64,000 nucleotides of DNA from S5-327 sp965200975 (lineage in GTDB: Bacteria; Chloroflexota; Dehalococcoidia; Lucifugimonadales; Australimonadaceae): contig OZ241740.1 of the NCBI GenBank assembly GCA_965200975.1, forward strand, positions 1,116,001 to 1,180,000. The letters run 5' to 3'. Position 1 is the first letter of the stretch; every line of letters starts with the position of its first letter. A model generated the notes under the pieces. It saw only the letters and a list, made by a program, of their open reading frames with translations. It did not search any database and had not been told where the DNA came from. The translations under genes were made by a program, and so were the position numbers. Positions 45,353 through 54,865 of the stretch are shown here, in pieces.

Positions 45353-47143
45353 ATGAATGTACTCTGGCGAATAACCAAGCTTGCCTTCCTCGAACGATGG
45401 CGGATGACAGCCGCCTGGTTATCGCTCATCATCGCGACGCTGCTGTTCCTGGCGGTGCCCCGGCTGATCGGGACGTCCATCGACACCGCCATTGGCGCGG
45501 GAGCGCAGGGCGGCGCGACGACTGCCGACCTGGCGCGGATAGGGCTGCTTGTTATCGGCGTCATCGCGCTGCGGGGGGTCTTTAACTACGCCAACCTGTA
45601 CCTGGCGGAGGCTGTTTCGCAGCGCGTCTCATATCGCATCCGCAATCTGCTGTACGACAAACTCCAGCACTTGAGCTTCGCCTTCCACGATCGCGAACAC
45701 ACAGGCAACCTCATGTCCAAGTCGACTGTCGACGTGGAGATGATGCGAATGTTCGTGAGCATGGGCCTTGTGCGGTCCGGCCAAATCACGATGCTGACCA
45801 TGGGCGCGACGGTGATGATGCTTCTCACCGACGTGCAGCTTGCGCTCATTAGCCTTACCTTCGCGCCCATCATCGGCGTTCGGGCTGTTTGGGCGAGCGT
45901 TCGGATGCGCAAGATGTGGCTTCGCGCGCAGATCGAGATGGGCAAGCTCACTACCGTTCTGCAAGAGAATCTTGCAGGGCAGCGGGTAGTGAAGGCGTTC
46001 GGCGCCGAAGAGCATGAAGAGGTCAAATTCGACGTTCAGAACGAGGTCGTCTACGAGACCACCTATCTGGCCCGCCGAGCGCAGTCGGCCAACACGGCCA
46101 TTATGCAGGTGATCTTCTGGGCCTCCTCCGGCGCGATTCTCTGGTTCGGAGGCCGGGCGGTCATCGACGAGCGGATGACGTTCGGCCAGCTGGTGGAGTT
46201 TCTGCTGTACATCAGCTTGCTGGTGCAGCCGATCCGCATGGTGGGCTTCCTCGTGAACACGTTCGCCAGAGCGGCGTCCGCCGGTCAGCGGCTGTTCGAC
46301 GTGCTCGACGCGGAGTCGCCGGTCGCGGAGCGTCCGGAGGCGGCGCCGTTGCGGGATGTGCGCGGCCATGTGCGTTTCGAGGACGTGACATTCGCGTACG
46401 CGGAGCGCCCAGTGGTGCGGGGCATAACGCTCGAAGCGTCGCCTGGGCAGGTCGTGGCGCTGATGGGCGCTCCGGGATCGGGCAAGACGACGCTGATGAG
46501 CTTGCTGGCGCGGTTCTACGACGTCGACGACGGGCGAGTGCTGATCGACGGCGTCGACGTACGGGATGCGACGCTCGCGTCGCTGCGCTCCGCGATTGGC
46601 ATCGTGCAGCAAGACGTGTTTCTGTTCAGCGCGACCGTGGCCGATAACATCAGCTACGGGCGCGAGGACGCGACGATGGACAAGATTATCGCCGCCGCGA
46701 AGACTGCCCAGATCCACGACGAGATTATGGCCCTGCCGGAGGGTTACGAGACTGTCATCGGCGAACGCGGCGTGTCGCTTTCGGGAGGGCAGCGGCAGCG
46801 GCTGTCGATTGCGCGCACGCTCGCCCTTGACCCCCCGATACTGGTGCTCGACGACTCGACGTCGAGCGTGGACGCCGGCACGGAGTCGCGCATACAGGAG
46901 GCGCTGGCCGCCGCCATTCAGGGCCGGACGACGTTCATCATTGCGCACCGCCTCTCGTCTATCCAGCATGCGCAGACCGTCGCGGTGATGCTCGATGGCC
47001 GGATTGCCGAGATAGGAACGCCGGACGAGTTGGCGGCGTCCGGCGGGCTGTTCACGCACGTGACCGAGCTGCCGTACGCCACAAGCCTCAACGGCGTGGC
47101 CGCGGAGCGCGTGGCTACGGCGAGAAGGGGCGTGCGGCCATGA
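45353..47143 (+). CDS. ABC exporter half-transporter with degenerate catalytic site
   Basis: A 596-residue type IV exporter subunit: six transmembrane helices (about 15-320) then an ATP-binding domain. Walker A is GAPGSGKTT (372-380), the signature is canonical LSGGQ (476-480), but Walker B reads LVLDD (D500-D501) where the catalytic Glu is expected. That Glu-to-Asp change marks the degenerate-site half of heterodimeric exporters such as BmrC or TM287. It overlaps the next gene by 4 bp. Substrate could be a lipid, drug or peptide. Confidence 0.92.
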   Translation: MNVLWRITKLAFLERWRMTAAWLSLIIATLLFLAVPRLIGTSIDTAIGAGAQGGATTADLARIGLLVIGVIALRGVFNYANLYLAEAVSQRVSYRIRNLLYDKLQHLSFAFHDREHTGNLMSKSTVDVEMMRMFVSMGLVRSGQITMLTMGATVMMLLTDVQLALISLTFAPIIGVRAVWASVRMRKMWLRAQIEMGKLTTVLQENLAGQRVVKAFGAEEHEEVKFDVQNEVVYETTYLARRAQSANTAIMQVIFWASSGAILWFGGRAVIDERMTFGQLVEFLLYISLLVQPIRMVGFLVNTFARAASAGQRLFDVLDAESPVAERPEAAPLRDVRGHVRFEDVTFAYAERPVVRGITLEASPGQVVALMGAPGSGKTTLMSLLARFYDVDDGRVLIDGVDVRDATLASLRSAIGIVQQDVFLFSATVADNISYGREDATMDKIIAAAKTAQIHDEIMALPEGYETVIGERGVSLSGGQRQRLSIARTLALDPPILVLDDSTSSVDAGTESRIQEALAAAIQGRTTFIIAHRLSSIQHAQTVAVMLDGRIAEIGTPDELAASGGLFTHVTELPYATSLNGVAAERVATARRGVRP

Positions 47144-49023
47144 TGGTGAACACGGGCACGGGCGGCGGCTGGATGACGCGCGGCCAGCAAGGGGACATCG
47201 ACGAGGAAGGCGCGAAGCTCTACGACCAGCGCGTCATCATCCGTCTGCTGGGGTACCTTGGCCCATACAAGCGCGAGGTCGCCCTGAGCCTGGCCGGCGT
47301 GCTCGTGTACACGCTGGCGACGGTCGCTATTCCGGCCATCATCGCCGTGGGGATCGACCGCTACATCCAGTCGGGCGACTTGCCAGGTCTGAACATGCTC
47401 ATAGGGCTGTTCGGCCTGGTGCTAGTGGTGCACTATGTCTCGAATTACACGCACCAGGTGCTGCTGGCCCGCGTAAGCCAGCGCCTCATCTACGACCTGC
47501 GGCGCGATCTGTTCGCGCACCTCCAGCGGCTGCCGATGTCGTTCCACAACCGGCACAAAGTGGGCTCGATTATGTCCCGGGCCCAGAACGACGTGTACCA
47601 GCTGCAGGAGTTCCTCGACATCGTGGTGCTAAGCGTCGCCGACCTCCTCAGCCTGGGAGGCATCATCACGATTATGCTCGTCACGAACTGGAGCCTCTCG
47701 CTCTGGGCGTTCATCACGCTGCCCATCCTGATATGGGTGATATGGGTGTGGCAGCGCTATGCGAGGCCGGCGTTCCTGCGCGTGCGCATCGCCATCTCCA
47801 ACGTAAACGCCTCGCTCGCCGAGAACCTCGACGGCGTCCGCGTCGTGCAGAGCATGAACCGGCAGAAGAAGAACCTTACAGCGTTCGACGCGCTGAACCG
47901 GCGGCACCTGGACACGAACCTCAGCGCGCAGCGCCTGTCGTCGTCGCTGATGCCGGCGGTCGAAATGTTTATGTCGTTCAGCCTGGCGGCGGCCATTATC
48001 GTAGGAGGCCGGCTCGTGCTGGGCGGAGCGCTGGGCGTCGGCCAGCTCACGCAGTTCACGCTCTACATTCAGCGCTTCTTCGACCCGATACGGAGCCTCA
48101 CGCAGCAGTTCACGCAGCTGCAGCGGGCGATGGCCTCGGGCGCGCGCATCTTTGACCTCCTCGACGTCGACCCCGACCTGTTCGATGCGGAGGACGCCGA
48201 GGAGCTGCCGCAGATTACCGGCGCGATTCGCTACCACGGCGTTTCGTTCGCGTACGAGCCGGGCAAACCCGTTCTGACCGACATCAACCTCGACATCGAG
48301 CCGGGGCAGACGATCGCGCTTGTCGGCCGCACGGGCGCCGGCAAGACGACGATGGCTGCGCTCATCTCGCGTTTCTACGACATTACCGGCGGGAGCGTCT
48401 CTATCGATGGGCGGGACGTGCGCGCGGTGACGAGGCGCTCGCTGGCGCAGCAGATGGGCATCGTGCTCCAGGACCCGTTCCAATTCTCCGGAACGCTGAT
48501 GGAGAACATTCGCTACAACCACCCCGAAGCGAGCGATGAGAAGGTCTACGAGGCCGCCAAAGCGGTCGGCATTCACGACCACATAATGAGCCTGCAGGAC
48601 GGCTACCAGTCGATGATGGAGGAGCGCGGCGGTAATATGAGCCTGGGGCAGCGCCAGCTGGTGAGCTTCGCGCGCGCGCTCGTGGCCGACCCCCGCATTA
48701 TCGTCCTCGACGAGGCGACTGCGAGCGTCGACACCCAGACTGAGCAGCTTATTCAGGAGGCGATAGGCCGCCTCCTGCAGGGGCGCACCGCCGTCGTCAT
48801 CGCGCATCGGCTTTCGACGATACGCAACGCCGACAAGATCGTCGTGATGGACAAGGGGCGAATCGTCGAATTGGGCAATCACGACGAGCTGGTGGCGCTC
48901 GGCGGGCTGTACGCCCGGCAGCATGAGCTGCACGCCCGCCTCGTCGCGAGAGGCGCAAGGCGCAAGGACGTGTTCGCCGACGACGTGGCGGACGGCGCCG
49001 ACGCCGCGCCCGCGCAGACGTAA
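47140..49023 (+). CDS. ABC exporter half-transporter with canonical catalytic site
   Basis: A 627-residue partner subunit. Walker A GRTGAGKTT (396-404), Walker B IIVLDE with catalytic E525, but the signature is MSLGQ (500-504) where LSGGQ is expected. Together with the preceding protein this gives one consensus site (this Walker set plus the partner LSGGQ) and one degenerate site. Its ATG overlaps the upstream stop (ATGA), favouring stoichiometric synthesis. An N-terminal cytosolic extension of about 35 residues precedes the first helix. Confidence 0.92.
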   Translation: MMVNTGTGGGWMTRGQQGDIDEEGAKLYDQRVIIRLLGYLGPYKREVALSLAGVLVYTLATVAIPAIIAVGIDRYIQSGDLPGLNMLIGLFGLVLVVHYVSNYTHQVLLARVSQRLIYDLRRDLFAHLQRLPMSFHNRHKVGSIMSRAQNDVYQLQEFLDIVVLSVADLLSLGGIITIMLVTNWSLSLWAFITLPILIWVIWVWQRYARPAFLRVRIAISNVNASLAENLDGVRVVQSMNRQKKNLTAFDALNRRHLDTNLSAQRLSSSLMPAVEMFMSFSLAAAIIVGGRLVLGGALGVGQLTQFTLYIQRFFDPIRSLTQQFTQLQRAMASGARIFDLLDVDPDLFDAEDAEELPQITGAIRYHGVSFAYEPGKPVLTDINLDIEPGQTIALVGRTGAGKTTMAALISRFYDITGGSVSIDGRDVRAVTRRSLAQQMGIVLQDPFQFSGTLMENIRYNHPEASDEKVYEAAKAVGIHDHIMSLQDGYQSMMEERGGNMSLGQRQLVSFARALVADPRIIVLDEATASVDTQTEQLIQEAIGRLLQGRTAVVIAHRLSTIRNADKIVVMDKGRIVELGNHDELVALGGLYARQHELHARLVARGARRKDVFADDVADGADAAPAQT

Positions 49024-49076
49024 CTCGTTTCGGCAGAGAGTTTCGGCAGAGGGTGCTGCGGCGACGCCCGCCGGCG

Positions 49077-50420
49077 CTAGACCGGAGGCGCGAGGTCGAC
49101 GTCGAGCGCGCCTTCCATCCACGCCGCGACCCGGAGCAGCTTCGCCTCGTCAAAGGGGGCGCATGCGAGTTGCGCGCCGAGCGGCAACCCGTCGCTCGAC
49201 AGCCCGATCGGCAGGGATATGCTCGGGAATCCGGTGAAGCTCCACGGGCTTTGAAAGCGCGTGTCCCCCGTCTGCGTCCGGTCTTTGGGCGCTGGGCCGG
49301 AGGCTGTCGGCGTCAGAAGCGCGTCGACCGACTTCAGGACGCGGGCGGCGAGCGACTGCGTCTCGCGCCGGTAGTCGGAGGCGGCCACGTAGTCGCGCGC
49401 TGTGTGGGCATAACCGTTCTGTAGGTACACCGTGATCTTGGGCCCGTAGAGATGCTCGTTTCCCTCGTAGAGCGGCGCGTGCCATACGGCCATCTCCGAC
49501 TCCTGCATGACGCGGTGCGCGGCGTAGGAGCGGGCGAAATCGATGCCCGGGTCTACCTCCTCGACAACGGCGCCTGTATGGGCGAGCTTCTGCGCTGTCT
49601 CTTCCATCGCCAGACGGGTCTCGGCGTCCGACTCCTCGAAGAACCAGCCCCGGATGAGGCCGAGCCGCGGCGGAGCGCCGGGGTCGCGCGCGGCGGCGGC
49701 GTAGTCGTCGACCGGCTCGCGGGCGGAGTAAGGGTCGTTCGGGTCGTAGCCGGCGAGCGCGTCCAGGAGCAGCGCGACGTCTTCGACGCGCCGAACGAGC
49801 ACGCCGACGTGGTCGAACGATGTAGCCATCGGCACGACGCCGAGTCGGGGGATGCGGCCAAAGGTCGGCTTGAAGCCGACGACGCCGGTGTAGGCGGCGG
49901 GGCGGAGCACGGAGCCGACGGTCTGGGAGCCGAAGGCCCAGGGAACCATTCGCGCGGCCACGGCGACGCCGGAGCCGGCGCTCGAACCGCCGGGAGTGTG
50001 GTCGGCGCCCCAGGGGTTGAAGCTGGGCGCCGGGTCGCCGTCAGCGAACTCGGTGGTGTGGAGCTTGCCAAGGAGGATGGCGCCGGCGCTACGGGCGATT
50101 GTGATCGGGGCGGCATCCGTGTCCGGCACGCGGTCGGCCCACACTTTCGATCCGGCGGCAGTGCGGACGCCTGCAGTGTCGAAGATGTCCTTGGCGCCGT
50201 AGGGAACTCCGGCGAGGAGTCCCCGAGGGGCTGCGCCGGCGTCGGCCTGCCGCGCGGCGTCCAGCGCCTGCTCCGGCAGGAGCGTGGCCCACGCCTGCAG
50301 GCGCGGCTCGACCGTCCCGATGCGGGCGAGCAGCGACTCCGTCAGCTCGACGGCGGAGAGCCGCCGCGAAGCCACTGCGGCGGCAGCCTCGACAAGCGAG
50401 AGTTCGTAGGGCTCGGCCAT
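49077..50420 (-). CDS. Amidase-signature family hydrolase
   Basis: A 447-residue amidase. The Ser-cisSer-Lys triad appears as Lys in GAKDIFDT (about 78), cis-Ser in TPGGSSAGSG (about 145) and the nucleophilic Ser in GSQTVGSVLRPA (about 170). It hydrolyses a C-N amide bond; the substrate is undetermined. The lack of adjacent gatC or gatB argues against GatA. A short basic ORF lies 7 bp upstream. Confidence 0.9.
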   Translation of the reverse strand: MAEPYELSLVEAAAAVASRRLSAVELTESLLARIGTVEPRLQAWATLLPEQALDAARQADAGAAPRGLLAGVPYGAKDIFDTAGVRTAAGSKVWADRVPDTDAAPITIARSAGAILLGKLHTTEFADGDPAPSFNPWGADHTPGGSSAGSGVAVAARMVPWAFGSQTVGSVLRPAAYTGVVGFKPTFGRIPRLGVVPMATSFDHVGVLVRRVEDVALLLDALAGYDPNDPYSAREPVDDYAAAARDPGAPPRLGLIRGWFFEESDAETRLAMEETAQKLAHTGAVVEEVDPGIDFARSYAAHRVMQESEMAVWHAPLYEGNEHLYGPKITVYLQNGYAHTARDYVAASDYRRETQSLAARVLKSVDALLTPTASGPAPKDRTQTGDTRFQSPWSFTGFPSISLPIGLSSDGLPLGAQLACAPFDEAKLLRVAAWMEGALDVDLAPPV

Positions 50421-50426
50421 GGCGCG

Positions 50427-50561
50427 CTACCGTGCGCGCTTGGTGAATCCGAACCGGATGCGCTTGCCGTTGCGCGTCTCGTCCTGCTTGCTGACGCGCG
50501 CGACGAACTGCTCCGTAGTCTCTGCGGGCTTCTCTCTCTTGGGTTTCTTGATGCGGGGCAT
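50427..50561 (-). CDS. Small basic hypothetical protein
   Basis: A 44-residue, strongly basic, Lys/Arg-rich protein starting MPRIKKPKREK and ending GFTKRAR. It ends 7 bp before the amidase ATG, consistent with co-transcription. No family recognised; it could be a nucleic-acid-binding peptide or a spurious ORF. Confidence 0.4.
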   Translation of the reverse strand: MPRIKKPKREKPAETTEQFVARVSKQDETRNGKRIRFGFTKRAR

Positions 50562-50624
50562 AGGGCGCTACCTGCGAATAAGGAGTGTGGACAGAGAGTA
50601 TAGCAGGGAGGAGGCGGGCGAGCC

Positions 50625-51239
50625 CTACTCGAGGTGCCCGGTGTCGTTCCAGGCGGCGATGACGGCGCTGCCGCGCCGGAACCGGATGATCGAGATGCTG
50701 CACGAGGCGAGAGCGCCCAGCGCCCAGTAGGCCTCGTACGGCATGCCGAGCAGTTGTACGGTGAGCGCGCGCAGGGCTGCTCCGTGGCCCACTACCAGCA
50801 CATCGTCGTCCGCGTGCTCGCGCAGCAGAAGGTCGGCGAACAGTCTGCTGCGGTCGAGCAGGTCGCGGTACGACTCGCCGTCCGGAGGCCGGTAGTCGAG
50901 GTCTTGCGCCGTGCCGATGACGGCGCCGCCCGCGGCCTGCTGGATTTCGCGCCAGTTCATACCTTCGAACGCGCCGAACGCCATCTCCCGCAACACAGGG
51001 TCGATGCGCAGATCGTGCGGGCCGGACTCGCTGGCTGCGACGATAGCCTCCGCAGTCTCGCGCGCCCTGCTCAGGTCGCTTGCGTAAACAGCGTCGAACG
51101 GGCGACTGGCGAGGCGGGCGGCGGCGCGCTCTATCTGGCGGCGGCCCGGCTCGTGCAGGGGAATGTCGATATGGCCCTGCACCCGCCGCTCGGCGTTCCA
51201 TTGCGTCTCGCCGTGACGGACGAGGAGCCACTCCGCCAT
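50625..51239 (-). CDS. Histidine phosphatase family protein
   Basis: A 204-residue phosphoglycerate-mutase-like protein. LLVRHGETQWNAERRVQGHIDIPL (residues 5-28) is the catalytic N-terminus and VVGHGAALRAL near 148 the second His. Closest in pattern to GpmB/CobC-type phosphatases. It is 3 bp downstream of the aldo/keto reductase gene, so co-transcribed. Confidence 0.9.
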   Translation of the reverse strand: MAEWLLVRHGETQWNAERRVQGHIDIPLHEPGRRQIERAAARLASRPFDAVYASDLSRARETAEAIVAASESGPHDLRIDPVLREMAFGAFEGMNWREIQQAAGGAVIGTAQDLDYRPPDGESYRDLLDRSRLFADLLLREHADDDVLVVGHGAALRALTVQLLGMPYEAYWALGALASCSISIIRFRRGSAVIAAWNDTGHLE

Positions 51240-51242
51240 TGG

Positions 51243-52232
51243 CTAGCTCTGCGCCCTTGGGGAGGGGTTTGCGCTGTCGATGAGCGCGATGTGCCCTTCC
51301 CACCACGACGTGATGCTGTCGAGTTCCGCAAGGTCGTCTGCGGTGATCTTGCAGTCCGCGCCGCGGACGTTGGCGTCGACGTGCTCCGGGCGGTCGAACC
51401 CGGTGAGCGCAAGTGCGACCTCCGGGTGGGAGACGACCCATGCGAGGGCGACCTCGGCCATGGAGTATCCGCGTTCGCCGGCGAACGCCCGCAGCAGAGG
51501 CACGAGCCGCTCCACCCGCTCGGAGCGGATGCGCGTAACGATGCCGGCTGGGACTTTGTCGGCGCGGCTCCCTTCCGGGTACGGCTGTCCGGGCTCGTAG
51601 GCGCCGGCGAGCCATCCGCCGGACAAAGGGAAGTAGGCGAGCAGCGACTTGCCGTAGGCGCGGCAGAACGGGAGCAGCTCCGGCTCGGCATGCCGGAACA
51701 GGAGGCTGTAGTGGTTCTGCGTCGACTCGAACTCCGCGATCCCACGAGCGCGGGAGGCCATGAGCTCTTCATGCCATCGCCAGGAGGCGGTGTTGCAGTT
51801 GCCGATATAGCGGACTTTCCCCTGCCGCACGAGATCGTCGAGCGCCTCGAGCATCTCCTCGTGCGGCACATCCGGGCTGGAGAAGTGGACCTGAAAGAGG
51901 TCGATGTGGTCGGTGCGCAGCTTGCGAAGCGCTTCCTCGCATCGCGCGTTGATGCGGTCGCGTGGGGACTGCTCCCCAAGGTCGCGAAAATTGAACTTGG
52001 TCGAGATGTAGATGTCGTTGCGGAGGCCGAGGAGCGCGTTGCCGAGCAGCTCCTCGCTCTGTCCCCCGCCGTACACGTCGGAGGTGTCGAAGAAGTTGAC
52101 GCCGAGCTCGACCGCGCGGCGGACAACGGCGGTCGTCTCCTCCTGCCCGAGGAGCGGCGGGCCGAACGGATAGCCTCCCGCTCCGATAACCGAGACTTGC
52201 AAGTCTGTTTGCCCGAGCCGCCGGTACTCCAT
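51243..52232 (-). CDS. Aldo/keto reductase
   Basis: A 329-residue (beta/alpha)8 NADPH oxidoreductase. Catalytic Asp and Tyr in FFDTSDVYGGG (about 48-58), Lys in ISTKFNF, His-containing loop in LFQVHFSSPD. It belongs to the AKR11/12-like group that reduces small aldehydes. Intact, unlike the copy at 10361. Confidence 0.9.
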   Translation of the reverse strand: MEYRRLGQTDLQVSVIGAGGYPFGPPLLGQEETTAVVRRAVELGVNFFDTSDVYGGGQSEELLGNALLGLRNDIYISTKFNFRDLGEQSPRDRINARCEEALRKLRTDHIDLFQVHFSSPDVPHEEMLEALDDLVRQGKVRYIGNCNTASWRWHEELMASRARGIAEFESTQNHYSLLFRHAEPELLPFCRAYGKSLLAYFPLSGGWLAGAYEPGQPYPEGSRADKVPAGIVTRIRSERVERLVPLLRAFAGERGYSMAEVALAWVVSHPEVALALTGFDRPEHVDANVRGADCKITADDLAELDSITSWWEGHIALIDSANPSPRAQS

Positions 52233-52235
52233 GGC

Positions 52236-53720
52236 TTACTCCGTTTTCTGACCGGGGAAGACGAGCGACTTGATGACGACCGGCGCCGCGCCCGATGAGG
52301 GAATGAGTTCGCCGATGTCGATGTAGTCGAACTCGCGCAGTTCTACCCCGTCGATGGAGACGATGGGGTTGGGGAGCTGCAGCTCCTCGCGCAGATGCAG
52401 CCCTAGCAGGCCGCCGATGTCGCCGTCGCTCACGAGCACGAGCGGCTTGCCCTTGTCGAGCAGCGGCTGCATAGCTGCGGTCATCCCGCGGGAGAAGGCG
52501 TCGAGGCGCCAGAAGGTGGCTGAGCCGCCCCAGTGGAAGCCGACGGCGACGGGCGAGTCGGAGTCGTGCAGGTCGAGACGGGTGAGGCCGGCGCGGACGG
52601 CCTGCTCGATGGCTGCGGGGTCCAGGTCGTTCTGCGTCAGATCGAAATCGGGCGTTACGACGGGGATGTTGCGTATGGGCGCGGTTTCGATCGGGGATAT
52701 GAAGATAGTGCTCCCGCTCACCTGCACGGTGTACTGGGAAGCGCCGATGACGGTGGCGCGGATGCCGGCCTGCGGCATCATCATAATGGCGCCTAGCTCC
52801 TTGACGCGCGCGCGTGTCGCTCTGGCGACGAGCGGCCCCAGGTCGCCGAAAGCGCCCTTCTCGCGGCCATAGATGAACTCGGAGACGCCGCCGGAGAAGA
52901 TGACAACGTCGATAGGCCCGCGGTAGGTCAGTTCCGGCAGGCGCAGCAGCTCTCGCGTCGAGGGCGACACTCCCCTGAGCAGGACGACCTCCATAAGGCG
53001 GTCGATCATCTTTGCCGTGACGGCTTCCTTCTCGTCGTCCGTGAGCCGGGCGCCGACTTCGGCGTTCACTCCGGCCTCGCGGGCATAGAAGCGGCCGGCC
53101 TCCTCGATGCGGGTCACAACGTTCTGATCGTCGAACGCAATGAGCCGGGCGCCTGCGTCGACGGCGGTGACCTCGAGCGTCTTGCCGCCCTGGCAGATGG
53201 CCACCTTGCTCGTGCCGCCTCCTATGTCGATGTTCATCACAACGCCGCTGACGTGCTCGGACTCCCCGACGGCGCCGGAGCCGTGAGCGGCCATGGTCGC
53301 CTCGAGGCCGTCGCCTGCGCTGACGGCGACGAATTTGCCGGCTTCCTGGGCGAAAAGGTCGGCGATGGCGCGGGCGTTGTGACGGCGGACAGCCACCCCC
53401 GTAAGGATGAGCGCGCCGGTGTCGATCTGGTCTCGCCGCAGCCTCGCCGCCGCGTACTGCGCGTCGATGAATTGACCTAGGGCGCCTGCGTCGATGGTCG
53501 CTCCTTCGTCGACGTACGGCGTAAGGAGGATGTCGGACTCGTGAAGCACCGTTCGGTTGACGATGACGTAGCGGGTGTTGCGCCGCTCGAGCTCGAGCCT
53601 GGAAAAGACAAGGTGCGAAGTGGACGAGCCGATGTCCACGCCGACGCTGGAGAGTTGCAGCTCCTCCTCACCCATAAACGAGCGTTCGGAGCCGGTGAAG
53701 CCTTCACGGGGTCGGGTCAT
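52236..53720 (-). CDS. eutA: EutA-family ethanolamine ammonia-lyase reactivase
   Basis: A 494-residue actin/hexokinase-like ATPase. Phosphate loops are VGVDIGSSTSHLVFS (about 27-41) and NIDIGGGTSKVAI (about 170). The central IFSGGVSEFIYGRE is characteristic of EutA. EutA exchanges damaged adenosylcobalamin in ethanolamine ammonia-lyase. eutB, eutC and other eut genes are not present here, so its partner is elsewhere or it serves another B12 enzyme. I start at ATG 53720, which has GGAGG just upstream; the longer frame to 54170 has no homology. Confidence 0.85.
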   Translation of the reverse strand: MTRPREGFTGSERSFMGEEELQLSSVGVDIGSSTSHLVFSRLELERRNTRYVIVNRTVLHESDILLTPYVDEGATIDAGALGQFIDAQYAAARLRRDQIDTGALILTGVAVRRHNARAIADLFAQEAGKFVAVSAGDGLEATMAAHGSGAVGESEHVSGVVMNIDIGGGTSKVAICQGGKTLEVTAVDAGARLIAFDDQNVVTRIEEAGRFYAREAGVNAEVGARLTDDEKEAVTAKMIDRLMEVVLLRGVSPSTRELLRLPELTYRGPIDVVIFSGGVSEFIYGREKGAFGDLGPLVARATRARVKELGAIMMMPQAGIRATVIGASQYTVQVSGSTIFISPIETAPIRNIPVVTPDFDLTQNDLDPAAIEQAVRAGLTRLDLHDSDSPVAVGFHWGGSATFWRLDAFSRGMTAAMQPLLDKGKPLVLVSDGDIGGLLGLHLREELQLPNPIVSIDGVELREFDYIDIGELIPSSGAAPVVIKSLVFPGQKTE

Positions 53721-53930
53721 GGGCCTCCAAAGTTCAGGGAAGGGCAGGAAGTTGCTTGGGCGCTGCGACGGCGTCCTGCAGGGGCCGCCGGACGCAAGGC
53801 GGCGTCGGCGGAGCGTCAGGCAGTGTAGGAGCGCATCTCGCGGAGTGTCAAGGAAAAAGGAGGCTCGCCAACAGCTCAGAGGATGAGCAGCGGCGGAAGA
53901 GCGAAGGGCGCGGGAGAAGAGCTGACGCGC

Positions 53931-53964
53931 TGCCGGGAGAGCGTTCGCTCCTCTAGTCCCCTTG
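53931..53964 (-). repeat. Dispersed palindromic repeat, diverged single copy
   Basis: Minus strand AAGGGGACTAGAGGAGCGAA then CGCTCTCCCGG resembles the core of the 36058 array. The surrounding intergenic 53721-53998 shows no gene. Confidence 0.5.
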
Positions 53965-53998
53965 GAGGTTAGGGCAGGGAGCCGGGAATTCCCCCGTG

Positions 53999-54535
53999 CT
54001 ACGCCTTGAGCGCTTCGAAGTGCTCCTTGCGCAGCTTGGCGACTTTCGGCGCGATGATGAACTGGCAGTACGGCTGGCCGATGTTCCGGCGGAAGTACTG
54101 CTGGTGGTACTCCTCGGCTTCGTAGAAATTGATGAGCGGCGCCACCTCCGTGACTATAGGGTCCCGCCACACGCGCTCTTCGGCAAGCTGCGCGATGACC
54201 TCTTCCGCTACGGCGCGCTGCTCCTCCGATTCGTAGAAGATGGCGGAGCGGTACTGCGGGCCGACGTCATGCCCCTGCCGGTTCAGCGTCGTGGGGTCGT
54301 GTATGGTGAAAAAGAGTTCGACGAGCTGCCGAAACGACACGCTGTCGGAGTCGAAGGTTAGCCGCACGACCTCCGCGTGGCCGGTCTTTCCCGTGCACAC
54401 CTGCTGGTACGACGGCGACTCCACCGTTCCGCCGCTGTAGCCGGAGACGACGCTCTCGACCCCCCGCACCTGTTCATAGACTGCTTCGAGGCACCAGAAG
54501 CATCCGCCTGCGAGCGTCGCCGTTTCGGTCGCCAT
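53999..54535 (-). CDS. msrA: Peptide methionine sulfoxide reductase A
   Basis: A 178-residue MsrA. Catalytic Cys is in the GGCFWCLEA motif (about 10-18), followed by GYSGG and the TGHAE and EEYHQQYF segments. It repairs Met-S-sulfoxide. Start ATG 54535 has AAGGAGA 9 nt upstream. No MsrB is adjacent. Confidence 0.94.
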   Translation of the reverse strand: MATETATLAGGCFWCLEAVYEQVRGVESVVSGYSGGTVESPSYQQVCTGKTGHAEVVRLTFDSDSVSFRQLVELFFTIHDPTTLNRQGHDVGPQYRSAIFYESEEQRAVAEEVIAQLAEERVWRDPIVTEVAPLINFYEAEEYHQQYFRRNIGQPYCQFIIAPKVAKLRKEHFEALKA

Positions 54536-54621
54536 ATCGTGGAATCTCCTTTTGCAGCAGATGCATTGCAGCGGAATGCCTTGCTGCGGAATGCGCGCGA
54601 GAGCCTCAGCCCTCGTGCGGC

Positions 54622-54843
54622 TTACCTGCTCTTCCGGCGCACGATAGCCATCAGATAGACGCTGCCCGCACCGTAGCCTTCCAGCGCCGCAAGCTCGTAG
54701 CCGTTGGCGTCCATCTCGTTCAGCCACTCGGCGAGTCTGGGCGCCTTGTTCCGCTCTATTTCGTAGCAGATGTACGCATCGCCTACGACGCCGCCTTGTC
54801 CTTTCGGCGGTTTCGGCTGATCGCCGAGGTTCCCGAACACCAT
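54622..54843 (-). CDS. Hypothetical small protein
   Basis: A 73-residue protein with a proline/glycine-rich start (DQPKPPKGQGG) and the C-terminal stretch WLNEMDANGYELAALEGYGAGSVYLMAIVRRK, which recalls DUF4177-like folds. A strong GGAGGAGG precedes the ATG, supporting translation. It lies 22 bp downstream of the D-aminoacylase-like gene on the same strand. Confidence 0.55.
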   Translation of the reverse strand: MVFGNLGDQPKPPKGQGGVVGDAYICYEIERNKAPRLAEWLNEMDANGYELAALEGYGAGSVYLMAIVRRKSR

Positions 54844-54865
54844 GGCCTCCTCCTCCTGTGAGCGT

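Noticed and set aside
49077..50420. GatA assignment for the amidase
   Set aside because: It has the amidase triad, but gatB-secG lie 30 kb away and no gatC is adjacent; generic amidase is the safer call.
53721..54170. N-terminal extension of EutA
   Set aside because: The extra 150 residues have no homology, run through a repeat and a region without codon bias, and ATG 53720 has a ribosome site.
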